64,000 nt of DNA, from the NCBI GenBank assembly GCA_963643465.1, contig CAVIJT010000007.1:1-64000 (forward strand). The letters run 5' to 3'. Positions 62,898 through 64,000 of the stretch are shown here, one piece after another (the first letter of the stretch is position 1; the number at the start of each line of letters is the position of its first letter). Origin of the DNA: CAG-411 sp963643465 (lineage in GTDB: Bacteria > Bacillota > Clostridia > Lachnospirales > Lachnospiraceae). The notes below the pieces were generated by a model. The model was not told the DNA's origin. It worked only from the letters and a program-made list of their open reading frames with translations, and searched no databases. A program made the position numbers and the translations under genes.

Positions 62898-63884
62898 ATG
62901 AAAAACAAGGCAGAAGTATCAGTGATTATTCCCGTCTACAACCTATCGCGTTGGATAGAGAAATGTGTGAGATCTGTATTAGAACAAACTGTTTCTAATA
63001 TTGAAATTATAGTTGTGGATGACGGAAGTAAGGATGATAGCTATGAAATTGTGAAAGGTATACAAGAGGAACATCCTGAAAAAATCATACTATTATCACA
63101 AGAAAATAGTGGTCAGGCAGCGGCAAGAAATCGAGCATTAGATACAGCATGTGGTAAATACATTGTATTTGTTGATGGTGATGATTATATAGAGCCTACA
63201 TATATACAATGTCTTTTAGAAAAAATTGAAAATGAAAATCTGGATTGTGTGGTATGTGGATATGAACGGGTAGACGAGCATGGGAATGTAATACAAAGAG
63301 TCTGTCCAAATACTTCAAATGAGATGTATCAGATGAAATTTTTGGCTGCATGTTCCAAAATATTTCGATTATCCTATCTTCGAGAAAAAAATATAAGATT
63401 TCCAGAAGGTAAGTTATATGAAGATGTTTCCTTTTCTTGGCAGGTAATGTTTTTGTCCAATAAAATAGGTGTTATAGATTGTGTCGGATATAAATATCTC
63501 ATGAGAGAAGGAAGCAGTAGTAACAGTAAAGTTCGAATAGAAAAAGTTCCATTTGAAGAGAACAGCCTAACAATCAAAAAAATCATGTCAGAGATAGATG
63601 AGCATAAAAAAGAGTTGTTTATCTATTCGATTTTAACTCAGTATGCCTATCTGGTATTTGTCCTTCCAAGAAAAAATTCATTAAATATAGTAAAGGAAAT
63701 GAGCAAAAGACTGGCACAGGATTTAAAAGAAAACATTCCAACATATTGGAAAAATTCCTATATGAAAGCTACAGTTACAAAAAAAACTATTCCATTTGTA
63801 CAAAGAATGGCAATTCGGCTTCTTGTAAGCAGTACAAGATGTAATTTACTTACTTTTACAGCTATTTTGTTTACTAGATTATAG
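62898..63884 (+). CDS. Glycosyltransferase family 2
   Basis: A 328-residue GT-A enzyme: VSVIIPVYNLSRWIEKCVRS, IIVVDDGSKDDS, and FVDGDDYIEP for the metal site. The C-terminal 120 residues are variable, as in EpsJ-like transferases. CCGGAGGT precedes the ATG. It adds to the chain of transferases for the same glycan. Confidence 0.9.
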   Translation: MKNKAEVSVIIPVYNLSRWIEKCVRSVLEQTVSNIEIIVVDDGSKDDSYEIVKGIQEEHPEKIILLSQENSGQAAARNRALDTACGKYIVFVDGDDYIEPTYIQCLLEKIENENLDCVVCGYERVDEHGNVIQRVCPNTSNEMYQMKFLAACSKIFRLSYLREKNIRFPEGKLYEDVSFSWQVMFLSNKIGVIDCVGYKYLMREGSSSNSKVRIEKVPFEENSLTIKKIMSEIDEHKKELFIYSILTQYAYLVFVLPRKNSLNIVKEMSKRLAQDLKENIPTYWKNSYMKATVTKKTIPFVQRMAIRLLVSSTRCNLLTFTAILFTRL

Positions 63885-63908
63885 GTTTGAAGTATTTCGA
63901 GGTGAAAG

Positions 63909-64000
63909 ATGAATAAGAAGGTTGTATTTTTGATTCTTCATTATAATTCCATAGAGGTAACAAGGGAATGTATTCATTCTATAAAGAAATTAGAACAGCA
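63909..64000 (+). CDS. Glycosyltransferase family 2, start only (cut by window end)
   Basis: The first 30 codons of a further GT2 gene, running off the right edge. MNKKVVFLILHYNSIEVTRE followed by a C-I-H-S-I-K helix matches the N-terminal strand and helix of rhamnosyltransferase-like GT2 enzymes. GAGGTGAA lies just upstream of the ATG. Nothing can be said about its catalytic site. Confidence 0.75.
   Translation, partial: MNKKVVFLILHYNSIEVTRECIHSIKKLEQ

Overview
The window reads as chromosomal DNA of a low-GC anaerobic Firmicute, most likely a member of the Lachnospiraceae. Supporting signs are the low GC content, strong AGGAGG-type ribosome binding sites, sigma-A promoters often carrying an extended TGn -10, the rimP-nusA-ylxR-ylxQ-infB-rbfA-nrnA-truB-ribF-rpsO order, a split purine cyclohydrolase/formyltransferase pair, and a biotin-dependent sodium-pump decarboxylase operon. 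The genus cannot be fixed from the sequence alone. There is no insertion sequence, prophage or CRISPR array.

Layout. 146-5517: operon for a membrane biotin enzyme (acyl-CoA carboxyltransferase, OadG-like gamma, biotin carrier, OadB sodium pump, pyruvate/oxaloacetate carboxyltransferase). 5730-9423: a cytoplasmic GH13 glucanase and a Csp-like subtilase. 9494-12718 (minus): a large hybrid histidine kinase with a degenerate GGDEF domain. 12961-18709: the last two steps of IMP synthesis as separate proteins, glutamine-dependent NAD synthetase, and enolase behind a structured leader. 18867-22553: a VanZ-like membrane protein, two uncharacterised proteins (the second like the FliD C-terminus) and a J-domain protein. 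22694-26302: acetolactate synthase ilvBN with a CcpA cre site over its promoter, an HD nucleotidase-like protein and a Nudix hydrolase. 26370-29006: a TetM/EF-G-like ribosomal GTPase fused to a Rae1/YacP-type NYN endonuclease domain. 29065-30925: two divergent uncharacterised genes. 31148-31511: tRNA-Glu(CTC) on minus and tRNA-Gly(TCC) on plus. 31615-40689: the translation/ribosome maturation operon through rpsO. 40770-45080: a DUF512 radical-SAM-like protein, Der, PlsY and GpsA. 45114 to the window end: a surface polysaccharide cluster, cut by the right edge.

How the parts work together. The first operon would couple decarboxylation of a carboxylated acyl-CoA and/or oxaloacetate, through one shared biotin carrier, to sodium export. 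The central block is core metabolism and translation. The right-hand 19 kb encodes a lipid-linked glycan pathway: a CapD/PglF-like dehydratase and an initiating phosphoglycosyltransferase, about ten glycosyltransferases, a PglK-like ABC flippase, a DUF2142 membrane protein and a polyprenyl-phosphate glycosyltransferase/DUF2304 pair.

The most unusual observation is the GTPase-NYN fusion, which suggests one protein that both acts on the ribosomal A site and cuts mRNA there. Next are the mixed transcarboxylase/sodium-pump operon, the enolase leader whose anti-Shine-Dalgarno arm has two alternative partners, and the hairpin plus U-tract leader of rpsO.
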